NCBI RefSeq assembly: GCF_030732845.1
Contig: NZ_JASHKA010000014.1
Location: 1 to 64,000 of the forward strand
Source of the DNA: Roseibium sp. MMSF_3544
GTDB taxonomy: Bacteria; Pseudomonadota; Alphaproteobacteria; Rhizobiales; Stappiaceae
DNA length: 64,000 nt
Reading direction: 5' to 3'
The notes beneath the pieces are model-generated. The model was not told the origin of the DNA, did no database searches, and worked only from the letters and a program-made list of their open reading frames with translations. A program made the position numbers and the translations under genes. Of this stretch, positions 35,595 through 44,404 are shown piece by piece (positions within the stretch are counted from its first letter, which is position 1; each line of letters opens with the position of its first letter).

Positions 35595-36388
35595 CAGAGC
35601 TTCATCTGCTGCACCTGTGCAGACAGCCCTCCGTCAAGCACCCACAGCTGTCCCGATGCGTAACGCGCCTCGTCCGAAGCCAGCCACGTCACCAGATTGG
35701 CGATATCAGTCGGCGTGCCATAGGTGCGCATCGGGTGCACATCCCGGACAGCCTGCTGCAGCGTTTCAATGTTGCCGCCGCCACCGCCCGATCCCTCACC
35801 GGTGAAGAAGCTCTGCAGCATCGGCGTGTCGATATAGCCGGGACAAATCGCGTTGACGCGTATGCCCTCCGGACCGTGGTCGCATGCCATCGCCCGCGTC
35901 AGCGCGTGCACGGCGCCCTTTGTGGCGCAATAGGCGGCAAGGCCGGGATCGGCGATGAAACCGTCATACGATCCGAAATTGATCAGGCTTGCGCTTGTCC
36001 CCGATCTGGCGGCTTCACGCATCAACGGAAGCGCATGTTTGGACGTCAGGAACGTGCCCGTGACATTGACGGCAAAGCTGCGGTTCCACTCCTCAAGGGT
36101 GGTGTCCTCGATCGTCTTTTCGATCTCGATCCCGGCGGCATTTACAAGAATATCCAACTTGCCGTGCGAAGCGCGCACCGTCTCCATCGCGTCGACGGCG
36201 TCCTGTTCCTGCGTGACGTCCAGCTTTATAAACAAGCCGCCATCATCGCTCTCGCTTTCCAGGGAGCCGCCTGGAGTCAGGTCGGCCGCATAGACAGTCG
36301 CACCTTCCTTGATGAAACGTGCGACGATCGCGCGTCCAATGCCGCCGCGCGCTCCCGTGACGAGAGCGGTTTTGCCGTTCAGCATCAT
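35594..36388 (-). CDS. Short-chain dehydrogenase/reductase (SDR) 2
   Basis: A 264-residue SDR with TGARGGIGRAIV, LVNAAGIE, LINFGSYDG and catalytic YCATKGA, and PGYIDTPML. A glycine-rich insertion (GEGSGGGGGNIETL, near residue 205) lies in the substrate-loop region. It shares the operon with SDR 1 but they are clearly different proteins, so two oxidation steps or two substrates are served. The start overlaps the sulfatase stop by four bases. Confidence 0.85.
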   Translation of the reverse strand: MMLNGKTALVTGARGGIGRAIVARFIKEGATVYAADLTPGGSLESESDDGGLFIKLDVTQEQDAVDAMETVRASHGKLDILVNAAGIEIEKTIEDTTLEEWNRSFAVNVTGTFLTSKHALPLMREAARSGTSASLINFGSYDGFIADPGLAAYCATKGAVHALTRAMACDHGPEGIRVNAICPGYIDTPMLQSFFTGEGSGGGGGNIETLQQAVRDVHPMRTYGTPTDIANLVTWLASDEARYASGQLWVLDGGLSAQVQQMKL

Positions 36389-37920
36389 CGATTGGAGTCC
36401 TTGTTTGGAGGGAAGCGATACCGGCTGGCCGCGGCCGTCCAGTCCATGTGATTGCGCACATATTGCTGGCTGGCGTCAGACGGCGGATCGTAGTCCCAGT
36501 GTTCGCCGGCACCGGCTTCCATGGCCGCGTGCAACGCGCGTCGCGCCTTTTGAGTTGCTATGACCCTCACTCGAAGGTCCTCACCGTTCCATCGGGCATC
36601 AAATTCCGCAGCGAAATCGGCAGCAGCATCGGCATAGTCTGGATCAGTGGTCCGATTGACGGTCTCGTGCGGATCCTTGTCGAGGTCATAAAGCTGGGGC
36701 GGATCGGCGTCGCAATGGATGTATTTGAGCGGCCCCCGTCGGATCATCACCACGGGGTAGGGGGTCATTTCCGCGCAATATTCGCCAATTGCCTCATCAA
36801 CCGGATCGTGTTCACCGCGCGCCAGCGGCATCAGGCTGCGACCGTCGACAGGCACCCCGAGCATGTCCGGCCCGCCACCACCGATTTCCAGGAAGGTCGG
36901 CAGCAGGTCGACGAGAGAGCAGGCATTTTTCGCGGTCCCGTGCGTCACTCCGGGTCCTGCCATGACGAGGGGAACGCGTGCGGAGTGTTCGAAGAAATTC
37001 ATCTTGTACCAAAGGCCACGCTCTCCGAGCATGTCGCCGTGATCTGCGGTCACGAGGATGATCGTGTTGTCGAGTTCGCCGATCTCCTGAAGCGTTTGGA
37101 CCAGCAGTCCCACCTTGCTGTCGAAGTAACTGACGTTCGCGAGATAAGCATGGCGGGCTCTTCGCACCTCTTCCTCGGTCAAGGGGACATAGGACGCTTC
37201 GATCCCGTCCATCAGGCGGCGCGAGAATGGATCCTGATCGTCCTGAGCGGGAACAAATTGCGGAAGATCGATGTCGGCGTCGGTGTATAGGTCCCACCAT
37301 TCCGGCCGTGCGACATAAGGGTCATGCGGATGGATGAAACTGGCGACCAACGCGAAGGGACTGTCATGCCCCTGAGCCTTGTCCCGCGCCACATCGAACA
37401 GCCAACGCCGGGCTGCAAAGCCGACTTCCTCGTCGTAGTCGATCTGGAACGTGGCCTGGGCGATACCGCTTTCCTTGACGGTCTGCATGTTGTGGTACCA
37501 CTTGTCGATCCGCTCGTCCGGCGCTTCCCAGTCCGGCGTCCAGGCGAAATCGGCAGGGTAGATGTCGGTGGTTACCCGGTTCTCAAAGCCGTGCATCTGG
37601 TCCGGACCGACGAAATGCATCTTGCCGGACAGGCAGGTGCGGTACCCCAGGGCCTTCAGGTAATGCGCAAAGGTCGGAATAGACGCGTTGAATTCCGATG
37701 CATTGTCGTAGGCTGCAATCCGGCTGATCAGCTGGCCGGACATGAATGCAAAACGCGACGGTGCGCAGAGCGGAGAATTGCAGTAGGCCGCGTCAAAACG
37801 CATGCCGCGCGCTGCAAGCGCATCCAGATGCGGGGTCTTGGCGACCGGATGGCCGTAGGCGCCGGTAAAATGTGGTGCCAGTTGATCCGCCATCACCACG
37901 ACAATGTTGGGGCGTCTCAC
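36385..37920 (-). CDS. betC: Choline-sulfatase-like arylsulfatase family enzyme
   Basis: The 511-residue sulfatase strongly resembles BetC. The formylglycine motif is SPLCAPSRFAFMSGQL (C52 converted in the maturing enzyme), followed by GYRTCLSGKMHFVGPDQMHGFE, TTDIYPADFAWTPDW, FIHPHDPYVARPEWWDLY, VTADHGDMLGERGLWYKMNFFEHSARVPL and the BetC-type C-terminus (QQYVRNHMDW...RYRFP). It would release sulfate from choline-O-sulfate or a similar O-sulfated quaternary amine. It has no signal peptide, so it is cytoplasmic. Unlike usual bet loci, no betA, betB or betI is nearby; it is instead fused into a carnitine-type operon. It overlaps the Rieske gene by four bases. Confidence 0.88.
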   Translation of the reverse strand: MRRPNIVVVMADQLAPHFTGAYGHPVAKTPHLDALAARGMRFDAAYCNSPLCAPSRFAFMSGQLISRIAAYDNASEFNASIPTFAHYLKALGYRTCLSGKMHFVGPDQMHGFENRVTTDIYPADFAWTPDWEAPDERIDKWYHNMQTVKESGIAQATFQIDYDEEVGFAARRWLFDVARDKAQGHDSPFALVASFIHPHDPYVARPEWWDLYTDADIDLPQFVPAQDDQDPFSRRLMDGIEASYVPLTEEEVRRARHAYLANVSYFDSKVGLLVQTLQEIGELDNTIILVTADHGDMLGERGLWYKMNFFEHSARVPLVMAGPGVTHGTAKNACSLVDLLPTFLEIGGGGPDMLGVPVDGRSLMPLARGEHDPVDEAIGEYCAEMTPYPVVMIRRGPLKYIHCDADPPQLYDLDKDPHETVNRTTDPDYADAAADFAAEFDARWNGEDLRVRVIATQKARRALHAAMEAGAGEHWDYDPPSDASQQYVRNHMDWTAAASRYRFPPNKDSNR

Positions 37921-39038
37921 GCGGCACCTCGTGCGTAGGCGTCGAGAACCAGACCGTGGAAGTGGTGTACGGCATGCTCCGATTTGCCCGACCCGTCCGG
38001 ATCGTGGACGATGCGCCCCTGCGTGAAGGCCGGCGTGTTCATGCCCCTTTGCACGCTTTCAACGAGACCAATGTCCTCGACCTGTAGCACCTCGTCGAGA
38101 TAGCGAATGGCGTCCAGCTCCATCTCGTTCGGTTCCGGCGTTTCCAGAAAGAAGTCGTATGTCTCCAGAGTCCGGTCCGGGCCCACGGGAATGATGTTCA
38201 AAACGATCATGCTCGACCGGCCCGGATAGCGCATCAGGCAGGTCGTCGGCCACAGCCACCAGACGGCATGTGTGCGAACCGTGGCGTTCGAGACATCATA
38301 GGCGGTGTTGGCAGATTGCCCGGCATCGGCCATGTGGCTCGAATAGATGCCGTGCGTCGTCACCTTGTAGGTGTCCATATCGACGAGGTCGCAGAAATCC
38401 TTGTGAGCCGTCGGACAGTGGTAGCACTCCAGGAAATTGTCGACGACGTTCTTCCAATTGGACTTGATGTCGTAGGTCAGCCGATGCCCGAAAGTCAGCT
38501 TGTCCACGTCCGGAGCCCAATGGCGGATTTCGGTTTCCAGATCCCCGGATTGCGCGGACAGCGGCGCCGCTTCAGTGTCGAGATTCACAAAGACAAAACC
38601 GCAGAACTCTTCGACCTGAACCTGATCAAGGCAGATGTCACTAACGTGAAAATCTTGCAGGTTTTCGGTGTGGGGTGCACGGGCCAGCTGGCCGTCAAGT
38701 TTATAGACCCAGGCATGATAGGGACACAGGATCCGCGTCGTTGTACCTTCACCGCTCAAGAGTTCGTGCGCGCGGTGTTTGCAGACATTGTAAAACGCCC
38801 TGAGGACCCCGTCTCGTCCGCGGACGACGGCAACAGGGTGACCAGCGATTTCCACGGTCACATAGGAGCCCGGGTCCCGCGTCTTTTCGACGTGACAAAC
38901 CCACTGCCAGTTCTTGCCGATGATCGACTTGAGGTCTTCGCGAAACCAGTCAGGCTCTGTGTAGGCGTTGGCGACCAAGGAACTGGACCGCGCCGGATCC
39001 GTGCTGTAGCCGGCTGAAATCTGCGACACTGAAGACAT
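37917..39038 (-). CDS. Rieske non-haem iron oxygenase, CntA/YeaW-like
   Basis: The 373-residue alpha subunit has a Rieske centre (CKHRAHELLSGEG, then CPYHAW) and a mononuclear iron site in NWKNVVDNFLECYHCPTAH. The Glu in LECYH takes the bridging position, as in carnitine monooxygenase CntA, where most Rieske enzymes have Asp. The C-terminus (GRIVHDPDGSGKSEHAVHHF) also follows YeaW/CntA. Such enzymes attack methyl- or alkyl-N bonds in carnitine, gamma-butyrobetaine or betaines. No reductase partner (CntB/GbcB type) is present anywhere near. An AGGGAGAG site precedes the ATG, and this is the first gene of the seven-gene operon. Confidence 0.87.
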   Translation of the reverse strand: MSSVSQISAGYSTDPARSSSLVANAYTEPDWFREDLKSIIGKNWQWVCHVEKTRDPGSYVTVEIAGHPVAVVRGRDGVLRAFYNVCKHRAHELLSGEGTTTRILCPYHAWVYKLDGQLARAPHTENLQDFHVSDICLDQVQVEEFCGFVFVNLDTEAAPLSAQSGDLETEIRHWAPDVDKLTFGHRLTYDIKSNWKNVVDNFLECYHCPTAHKDFCDLVDMDTYKVTTHGIYSSHMADAGQSANTAYDVSNATVRTHAVWWLWPTTCLMRYPGRSSMIVLNIIPVGPDRTLETYDFFLETPEPNEMELDAIRYLDEVLQVEDIGLVESVQRGMNTPAFTQGRIVHDPDGSGKSEHAVHHFHGLVLDAYARGAA

Positions 39039-39215
39039 GGCGTTCGCTCTCCCTTACTGCATTTCAGGGTGCCGCTTAATTGATGCGGCGGCGTAATTTT
39101 TTTGGTCATGTTTTTGATATTTTTGGACGTCGAGGATATGCGACGGTGTTCACCCGGCGCTGCGAGGTGAATTCGAGCGGACGGCGCTTTCAAAGAGGAA
39201 CTTTGCTAAAACAGC

Positions 39216-40037
39216 TCAGTCTTCATCGCTGATGGGGCCGGGACCGGTATAGGTCCAGCGATAGGACGGGGGTGTCGGGCCCTTGTTGCGGCCGCCCTGG
39301 TTCATCTGCTCCCAGGCATGCGCGATCACGCCGACGGATCTGGAAAGGCAGAAGAGCCCGCGTGCCAGCTGCCCTGCAAACCCGAGTTCCGCATAGACGA
39401 CGGCGGTCGCGCCATCGATGTTCATCGGGACCGGTTTGCCCTTCCGGGTATTCAGAATGGTCTGAATTGCTCTGCCGATATCGGCAAAGCGCCCGCTGAC
39501 AATACCCTCTTGAGCGGCTTCATCGACCAGACCCAGCAGACGAGGGGCGCGGGGGTCTTCGGGTTTGTGAAACCTGTGGCCAAATCCGGGTATGAAGGCC
39601 GTGCGTTCGGATTGCCAGCGATCGATCATTTGCGCGGCGGCCTCCTCAAGATCGAGCCCGCCCGCAACCGCCTGGTCGATCCAGCCATAAAGCTCCACCG
39701 CTTGTTCACCAGCCCCGCCGTGAACGTCATCAAGCATGTTGACCGCGGATGCCAGGGCACCGTTGAGGCTGAGACCGCAGGTCACTGCCATGCGGGCGGC
39801 AGCGATCGACGGCGCCTGCGGCCCATGGTCGACAGCGGCCACCAAAGCGCATTCTAGCAGCTTCGCCTGCTCAGGCGTCGGCAAGTCGCCCCGGGTCATC
39901 AGCCAGATCATCTGGGGAAAGGAGACGTTACCGATCAGGTCCTCAATGGCATGGCCACGAAACCGGATCTTGCCGGGGGCCATGTCTATGATGTCTGTCG
40001 ACCACCAGTCTGAGACGTCGCTGTTTCCGTCGCTCAT
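39216..40037 (-). CDS. Citryl-CoA-lyase-like (C-terminal citrate synthase domain)
   Basis: Only 273 residues long, against about 430 for citrate synthase, this protein keeps the catalytic region: DVHGGAGEQAVELYG (first His), PGFGHRFHKPEDPRAPRLL (second His) and NIDGATAVVYAELGF (Asp). The domain structure matches citryl-CoA lyases, which split citryl-CoA to acetyl-CoA and oxaloacetate. It overlaps the CaiB-type CoA-transferase gene by four bases, and such a pair could activate and cleave a tricarboxylate taken up by TctABC. The true acid is not known. Confidence 0.8.
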   Translation of the reverse strand: MSDGNSDVSDWWSTDIIDMAPGKIRFRGHAIEDLIGNVSFPQMIWLMTRGDLPTPEQAKLLECALVAAVDHGPQAPSIAAARMAVTCGLSLNGALASAVNMLDDVHGGAGEQAVELYGWIDQAVAGGLDLEEAAAQMIDRWQSERTAFIPGFGHRFHKPEDPRAPRLLGLVDEAAQEGIVSGRFADIGRAIQTILNTRKGKPVPMNIDGATAVVYAELGFAGQLARGLFCLSRSVGVIAHAWEQMNQGGRNKGPTPPSYRWTYTGPGPISDED

Positions 40038-41227
40038 AGCGCACCGTCACTCTGCAATTCAGCCAATTCCGCCTCGCTCACGCCCAAACCGGTCCAGATC
40101 TCTTCGTTATGCTCGCCAAGGAGAGGCGGAGGATCATCCACACGCGGTGCTTCCCCGTCGAGCTTGATCCCGGTGGTTGTCACCGAAATGTCTCGGCCAA
40201 CGCCGGGCACGTCCTGGAACGTGTTCAGGAAACCGCGGTCCGCGACCTGGGGCATCTCCAGCACCTCCGGAACTGTCAGCACGGCTCCGGACGGAACGCC
40301 GAGACGGTTGAGCTCCTTGGCCCAGTCGCGCGCGGGACGGGTCTTGAGCACGATTTCAAGCTCCGCTTTCAAAGCCAGGCGATTTCGTTTCCTGTCTTCA
40401 CGCGTCGCATATTCCGGACGATCGCGAAGCGCGCTCAAGCCAAGGTGATCGGTCAGCAGAACCCATTGTTCGTCCTTGTTGGCAGCGATGTTGAGAAGTC
40501 CGTGACCAGCTTCAAAGGCCCCCGAGGGGGCTGATGTGATGTTTTCGTTGCCGTTGGCTGCCGGTTCCACGCCCGCGTTGAGATAATTGGAAACCACCCA
40601 ACCCATCGTCGCCAGAACCGATTCAAGCATGGAAACATCCAGGAAGCAGCCTCTTGGCTTGGCGTTCAGCGCGGAGGCAACGGCAAATGCGGCCGTGATG
40701 CCGCCAACGGTATCGGCGACCGGATAGCCGACCCTGAGCGGCGCGCTCTCGCTGTCGCCCGTGATCGACATGACGCCGGATGCGCCCTGGATGATCTGAT
40801 CGTAAGCCGGCCTGTGCACCCAGGGCCCGTCCTGACCGAAGCCGGAGATGGCACAATAGATCAGCTGCTGGTTCTCTTGCTTGAGCGTGTCGTATCCGAC
40901 GCCGAGCCGGTCCATCACGCCGGGACGAAAGTTCTCAACCAGCACATCTGCGGTTTTCACCAGCTTGAGAAAGAGCGCCTTGCCCTTTGCATGCTTCAGG
41001 TTGACCGTGACCGATTTCTTGCCGGCGTTTTGCGCAAGGAACGAGACGCCCATTCCCTTGTCGTTGAGCTCCGGGTCGGCGCCGAGTTTGCGCGCAAGGT
41101 CACCTCGGCCTGCGGCCTCGACCTTGATCACTTCCGCGCCGAGATGCGCCAGGTGATGACAGCAAAACGGCCCGGCAAGTACATTGGTCAGGTCGAGGAC
41201 CCGAATGCCTTCAAGCGGTTTCGACAC
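40034..41227 (-). CDS. CaiB/BaiF (class III) CoA-transferase
   Basis: The 397-residue enzyme begins MSKPLEGIRVLDLTNVLAGPF and has HLGAEVIKVE, DVLVENFRPGVMDRLGVGYD and GQDGPWVHRPAYDQIIQGASG, where the Asp of PAYD is the likely covalent catalytic residue. It transfers CoA between carboxylic acids. Sharing a four-base overlap with the citryl-CoA-lyase-like gene and lying just after tctA, it probably charges the acid imported by TctABC. Confidence 0.88.
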   Translation of the reverse strand: MSKPLEGIRVLDLTNVLAGPFCCHHLAHLGAEVIKVEAAGRGDLARKLGADPELNDKGMGVSFLAQNAGKKSVTVNLKHAKGKALFLKLVKTADVLVENFRPGVMDRLGVGYDTLKQENQQLIYCAISGFGQDGPWVHRPAYDQIIQGASGVMSITGDSESAPLRVGYPVADTVGGITAAFAVASALNAKPRGCFLDVSMLESVLATMGWVVSNYLNAGVEPAANGNENITSAPSGAFEAGHGLLNIAANKDEQWVLLTDHLGLSALRDRPEYATREDRKRNRLALKAELEIVLKTRPARDWAKELNRLGVPSGAVLTVPEVLEMPQVADRGFLNTFQDVPGVGRDISVTTTGIKLDGEAPRVDDPPPLLGEHNEEIWTGLGVSEAELAELQSDGAL

Positions 41228-41255
41228 CTGGCGCTACCTCTTCTTCTGCTTTCGC

Positions 41256-42779
41256 TCAGTCTCCGTCGGCCACGCCTTCCGCGCGCAGACGGGCCCGGCG
41301 GGCCCGGTACCCCGGCAGGACCACGAGGACGACGGCCAGGATCAACAGGCCAAGCGTCATCGGGCGCTCCCAGACAAAGCCCATGCCGTCATAAAGCTGC
41401 ATGGCGCGGGAGAAATTGTTCTCCAGCAGCGGTCCAAGGATGAACCCGATGAGCAGCGGCGCAAGCGGATAGTCCGCGAACCGGAACAGGGTTGCGCAAA
41501 TGCCGAACCCGACCAGGATCAGGAGCTCCGTCGCGTTGTTCTGCCCGATATAGGCCCCCATCAGCGTGAAGAACAAAATGAACGGGATCAGGTAGTTGCG
41601 CGGGACGGCCAGGACCTTGGCGATATAGGGGATCAGCGGCAGGTTCAGGATCAGAAGAACCAGATTGCCGAGATACATGGAAATGATGACCGCCCAGAAG
41701 ATCTGCGGTTCATCCACCATCAGGCGTGGACCCGGGCTCACGTTGAGCGCAATCAGCGCACCCAAGAGAATGGCTGTGGTGCCCGAGCCTGGAATGCCAA
41801 GGGTGAGAAGCGGAACGAAAGACCCGGTGCAGGCAGCGTTGTTGGCGCTTTCCGGTGCCGCAATGCCTTTAACCGATCCCTTGCCGAACTCGTCCTGCTC
41901 TTCTTTCGATGCGATGTTTCGCTCAACAGCATAGCCCAGGAAGGAAGCGATGGTCGCCCCAGCGCCCGGCAGAACGCCGATGAAGAAACCCTGGAGCGAT
42001 TGCCGTCCGATCACGGGCGTGATCTTGCGCGCTTCGTCCTTTGAGATGCGCAGATTCTTGATCTTGCCGCCGTCGCTGCCGTCACCGGTCTTGGAACGGT
42101 TTGGATCAAGCACGAGGAAGATTGCTTCGGGAAGCGCGAACATGGCCATCGCAAGTGTGATGAAACCGAAGCCGGACTGAAGATCCATGACCCCCATCGT
42201 GAAGCGGGGTGCGTTGAAGAGCACACCCTCTCCAACCGTTGCCATCATCAGCCCGAGGAATGTCATGAGCAGCGCCTTGCCGACCTGTCCTGTGCCGGCG
42301 AAGGCCGCAATGGCCGACAGGCCCACGACCATCAGCGCGAAGTATTCCGAGGAGTGGAACAACAGCGCGACCGAGGCCAGAGCCGGTGCAAACACCATCA
42401 ACAGGACGGCGCCGATCGTTCCCCCGGCGAAGGATGAGATGGCGGCGACTGTCAGTGCCTTGCCGGCCTGACCCTTTCTTGCCAGCGGATACCCGTCAAA
42501 GGACGTTGCAACGGTAGAGGCAACACCCGGCGCATTGATGAGGATGGAAGATGTCGATCCGCCGAAGACCGCACCGTAGTAAACGCCAGCCAGCAGGATC
42601 AGCGCGGCGGACGGATCGCCGATCGTGATTGCGACCGGGATCATGATGGCGATGATCGACATCGGGCCGAGGCCTGGAAGCATGCCGATGAATGTGCCGA
42701 TCAGGCAGCCGCCGACAACCATCAGGATGTTGGTAAAGGTGAAGGCCGTTGCGAGGCCGGTCAGAAGTCCCTCAAGCAT
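41256..42779 (-). CDS. tctA: Tripartite tricarboxylate transporter, large membrane subunit TctA
   Basis: The 507-residue membrane protein has about 11-12 hydrophobic segments and the TctA signatures GCLIGTFIGMLPGLGPMSIIA and GVLPGAGATIASFLGYAVE, plus TLGIPGSGTTAILLGAL. It is the transport channel of the TTT system, energised by the ion gradient. It abuts tctB with one base between. The cargo is a carboxylate by family, probably the compound whose catabolism is encoded downstream. Confidence 0.94.
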   Translation of the reverse strand: MLEGLLTGLATAFTFTNILMVVGGCLIGTFIGMLPGLGPMSIIAIMIPVAITIGDPSAALILLAGVYYGAVFGGSTSSILINAPGVASTVATSFDGYPLARKGQAGKALTVAAISSFAGGTIGAVLLMVFAPALASVALLFHSSEYFALMVVGLSAIAAFAGTGQVGKALLMTFLGLMMATVGEGVLFNAPRFTMGVMDLQSGFGFITLAMAMFALPEAIFLVLDPNRSKTGDGSDGGKIKNLRISKDEARKITPVIGRQSLQGFFIGVLPGAGATIASFLGYAVERNIASKEEQDEFGKGSVKGIAAPESANNAACTGSFVPLLTLGIPGSGTTAILLGALIALNVSPGPRLMVDEPQIFWAVIISMYLGNLVLLILNLPLIPYIAKVLAVPRNYLIPFILFFTLMGAYIGQNNATELLILVGFGICATLFRFADYPLAPLLIGFILGPLLENNFSRAMQLYDGMGFVWERPMTLGLLILAVVLVVLPGYRARRARLRAEGVADGD

Positions 42780-42780
42780 C

Positions 42781-43272
42781 TCAGCCCCCAGTCATGAAAA
42801 TCGGGAATGGGCTCAGGAAGATCCCGAGAACCACGTCCACCAGATACCAAACCGTGCCTGCGGCGATCGCCGCGACAAGGATCATCACCCCGTAACGGCG
42901 TTCTCCGAGAATGAAGCTGCCGACGGTCAAAAACAGAAAGGTTGATGCCAGGAAACCGAGAGGGCGCAGCAAAAGAGCGTAGGCCACCATCAGCGCCAGA
43001 AGCAGGATGGCCTGGCCGACCTTGTATTCCCGCAGGCGCGACAGGTTGATGTCCGTTGCGTCTTTCTTTTCCGGAGATTTCTCAAGGCCCAGCAGGACAC
43101 TCAGGGACAACAGGATCGCCCCGATGACCAGAACCTTCGGAAAGCTCGATGGCCAGATCGGGCTGCGTTTCATGATCGGCGGCAAAAGCGCGTCCATGGT
43201 AAAAAAGGCTGCATAGCCATAGGCCAGACAGATCAGCAGGATGACTAGGGCCAGCCAGCGGTCGAGCGCCAT
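42781..43272 (-). CDS. tctB: Tripartite tricarboxylate transporter, small membrane subunit TctB
   Basis: A 163-residue protein with four hydrophobic stretches (LVILLICLAYGYAAF, VLVIGAILLSLSVLLGL, AILLLALMVAYALLL, MILVAAIAAGTVWYLVDVVL) and a polar loop, as in TctB. It is separated from tctC by an 86-base gap with a strong stem-loop. Confidence 0.88.
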   Translation of the reverse strand: MALDRWLALVILLICLAYGYAAFFTMDALLPPIMKRSPIWPSSFPKVLVIGAILLSLSVLLGLEKSPEKKDATDINLSRLREYKVGQAILLLALMVAYALLLRPLGFLASTFLFLTVGSFILGERRYGVMILVAAIAAGTVWYLVDVVLGIFLSPFPIFMTGG

Positions 43273-43303
43273 CGTTCCCCCCCCAGGATTTTTTGGATTG
43301 GTT

Positions 43304-43331
43304 GATGCGTCCGGGTGTACCCGGACGCATC
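43304..43331 (-). terminator. Perfect 12-bp stem-loop between tctC and tctB
   Basis: GATGCGTCCGGG (43304-43315), loop TGTA, and CCCGGACGCATC (43320-43331) pair perfectly. In the operon direction it falls 28 bases after the tctC stop and is not followed by a T-run, so it looks like a 3'-end stabiliser or leaky attenuator that favours binding-protein expression over the membrane subunits. Confidence 0.7.
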
Positions 43332-43358
43332 TGTCACCACGTCAGGTGTGAGCGTGGC

Positions 43359-44339
43359 TTAAAGGAAGCCGAGTTGCTTCATCAGATCGCCGATCACCTG
43401 CTCCTGCTCTTCCAGGAAGGAACGGAAATCGTCGCCGGGATTATGGATGTTCACCCAGCCGTTGCGTGCACGGACGTCTTCCCACTCAGCGGTCTCGTAC
43501 ATTGCGGCGATCGCAGCCTGATACGCAGCCAGCTTGTCTGCCGGCAGACCCGGGGCGGCAAAGAAACCGCGCCAGTTGACGAAGGTGGTGTCATTGCCCT
43601 GCTCGACCATGGTCGGTGCATCGGCATAGGCATCCACACGCTCAGGAGAGGTCACACCGATGATGCGGACTTCTCCGGCCTTGGCGAGTTCAACGGCTTC
43701 GGAGAAACCGGTGGAAACGGCCTGGACTTCGCCAGAAAGCAGACCGGCCATGGTCTTGCCGCCACCATCATAAGGCACGTATTTCAGTGCGACCGGATCA
43801 GCTCCGGCCGCCTGGAAGACCATTGCGGCCACGAGGTGGTCCATGCCGCCCGGAACAGAGCCGCCACCAACGGCGGTGCCGGCCGGATCCGCATTAAAGG
43901 CTTCGATCAGGCCATTGACGTCCTGGATATCGCTGTCTGCGGGCACGACAAGTGCTGCGTAGTCACCGATCGTTCCGGCCACCAGCGTCAGGTCGCGGAA
44001 ATTCTGCGGGAACACGCCAGTCAGCGAACGGATCACGATCGGTGTGGAGTTGACCATGAGCGTGCCATGGTTGCTGTCGGCATTTTCAATCAGGTAGCCG
44101 ATGGCCTTGCCGCCACCGCCGCCGGACATGTTCTCATAAGACGCGGAGCCGACGAGACCGGCCTTGGTCAGGGCTTCACCCGTACCACGGGCCGTACCGT
44201 CCCAGCCGCCACCAGCACCGCCCGGAATCAGGAAGTGAATGCTGTCAACGACTTCTTCGGCAAATGTCGGTGTTGCGAATGAAAAAGAGACGGCAGCCGC
44301 CGCCAGAACGACCCGGCGGGTCATCTTCATAAGTGTCAT
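43359..44339 (-). CDS. tctC: Tripartite tricarboxylate transporter, periplasmic binding protein TctC
   Basis: The ATG at 44339 follows GGGAGGAAAAT and gives 326 residues with a Sec signal (MTRRVVLAAAAVSFSFATPTFA). The mature protein shows TctC-type patterns: IHFLIPGGAGGGWDGTARGTGEAL, ENMSGGGGGKAIGYLIE, GGGSVPGGMDHLVA, YVPYDGGGKTMAGLLSGEVQA and FFAAPGLPADKL. It brings substrate to TctAB and is the first gene of the minus-strand transport operon. Confidence 0.93.
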   Translation of the reverse strand: MTLMKMTRRVVLAAAAVSFSFATPTFAEEVVDSIHFLIPGGAGGGWDGTARGTGEALTKAGLVGSASYENMSGGGGGKAIGYLIENADSNHGTLMVNSTPIVIRSLTGVFPQNFRDLTLVAGTIGDYAALVVPADSDIQDVNGLIEAFNADPAGTAVGGGSVPGGMDHLVAAMVFQAAGADPVALKYVPYDGGGKTMAGLLSGEVQAVSTGFSEAVELAKAGEVRIIGVTSPERVDAYADAPTMVEQGNDTTFVNWRGFFAAPGLPADKLAAYQAAIAAMYETAEWEDVRARNGWVNIHNPGDDFRSFLEEQEQVIGDLMKQLGFL

Positions 44340-44404
44340 ATTTTCCTCCCTGACACGCCGGGGCTTCACGAGCCCCTTGCAAACATTAAAAGTATTGGGA
44401 AAGC

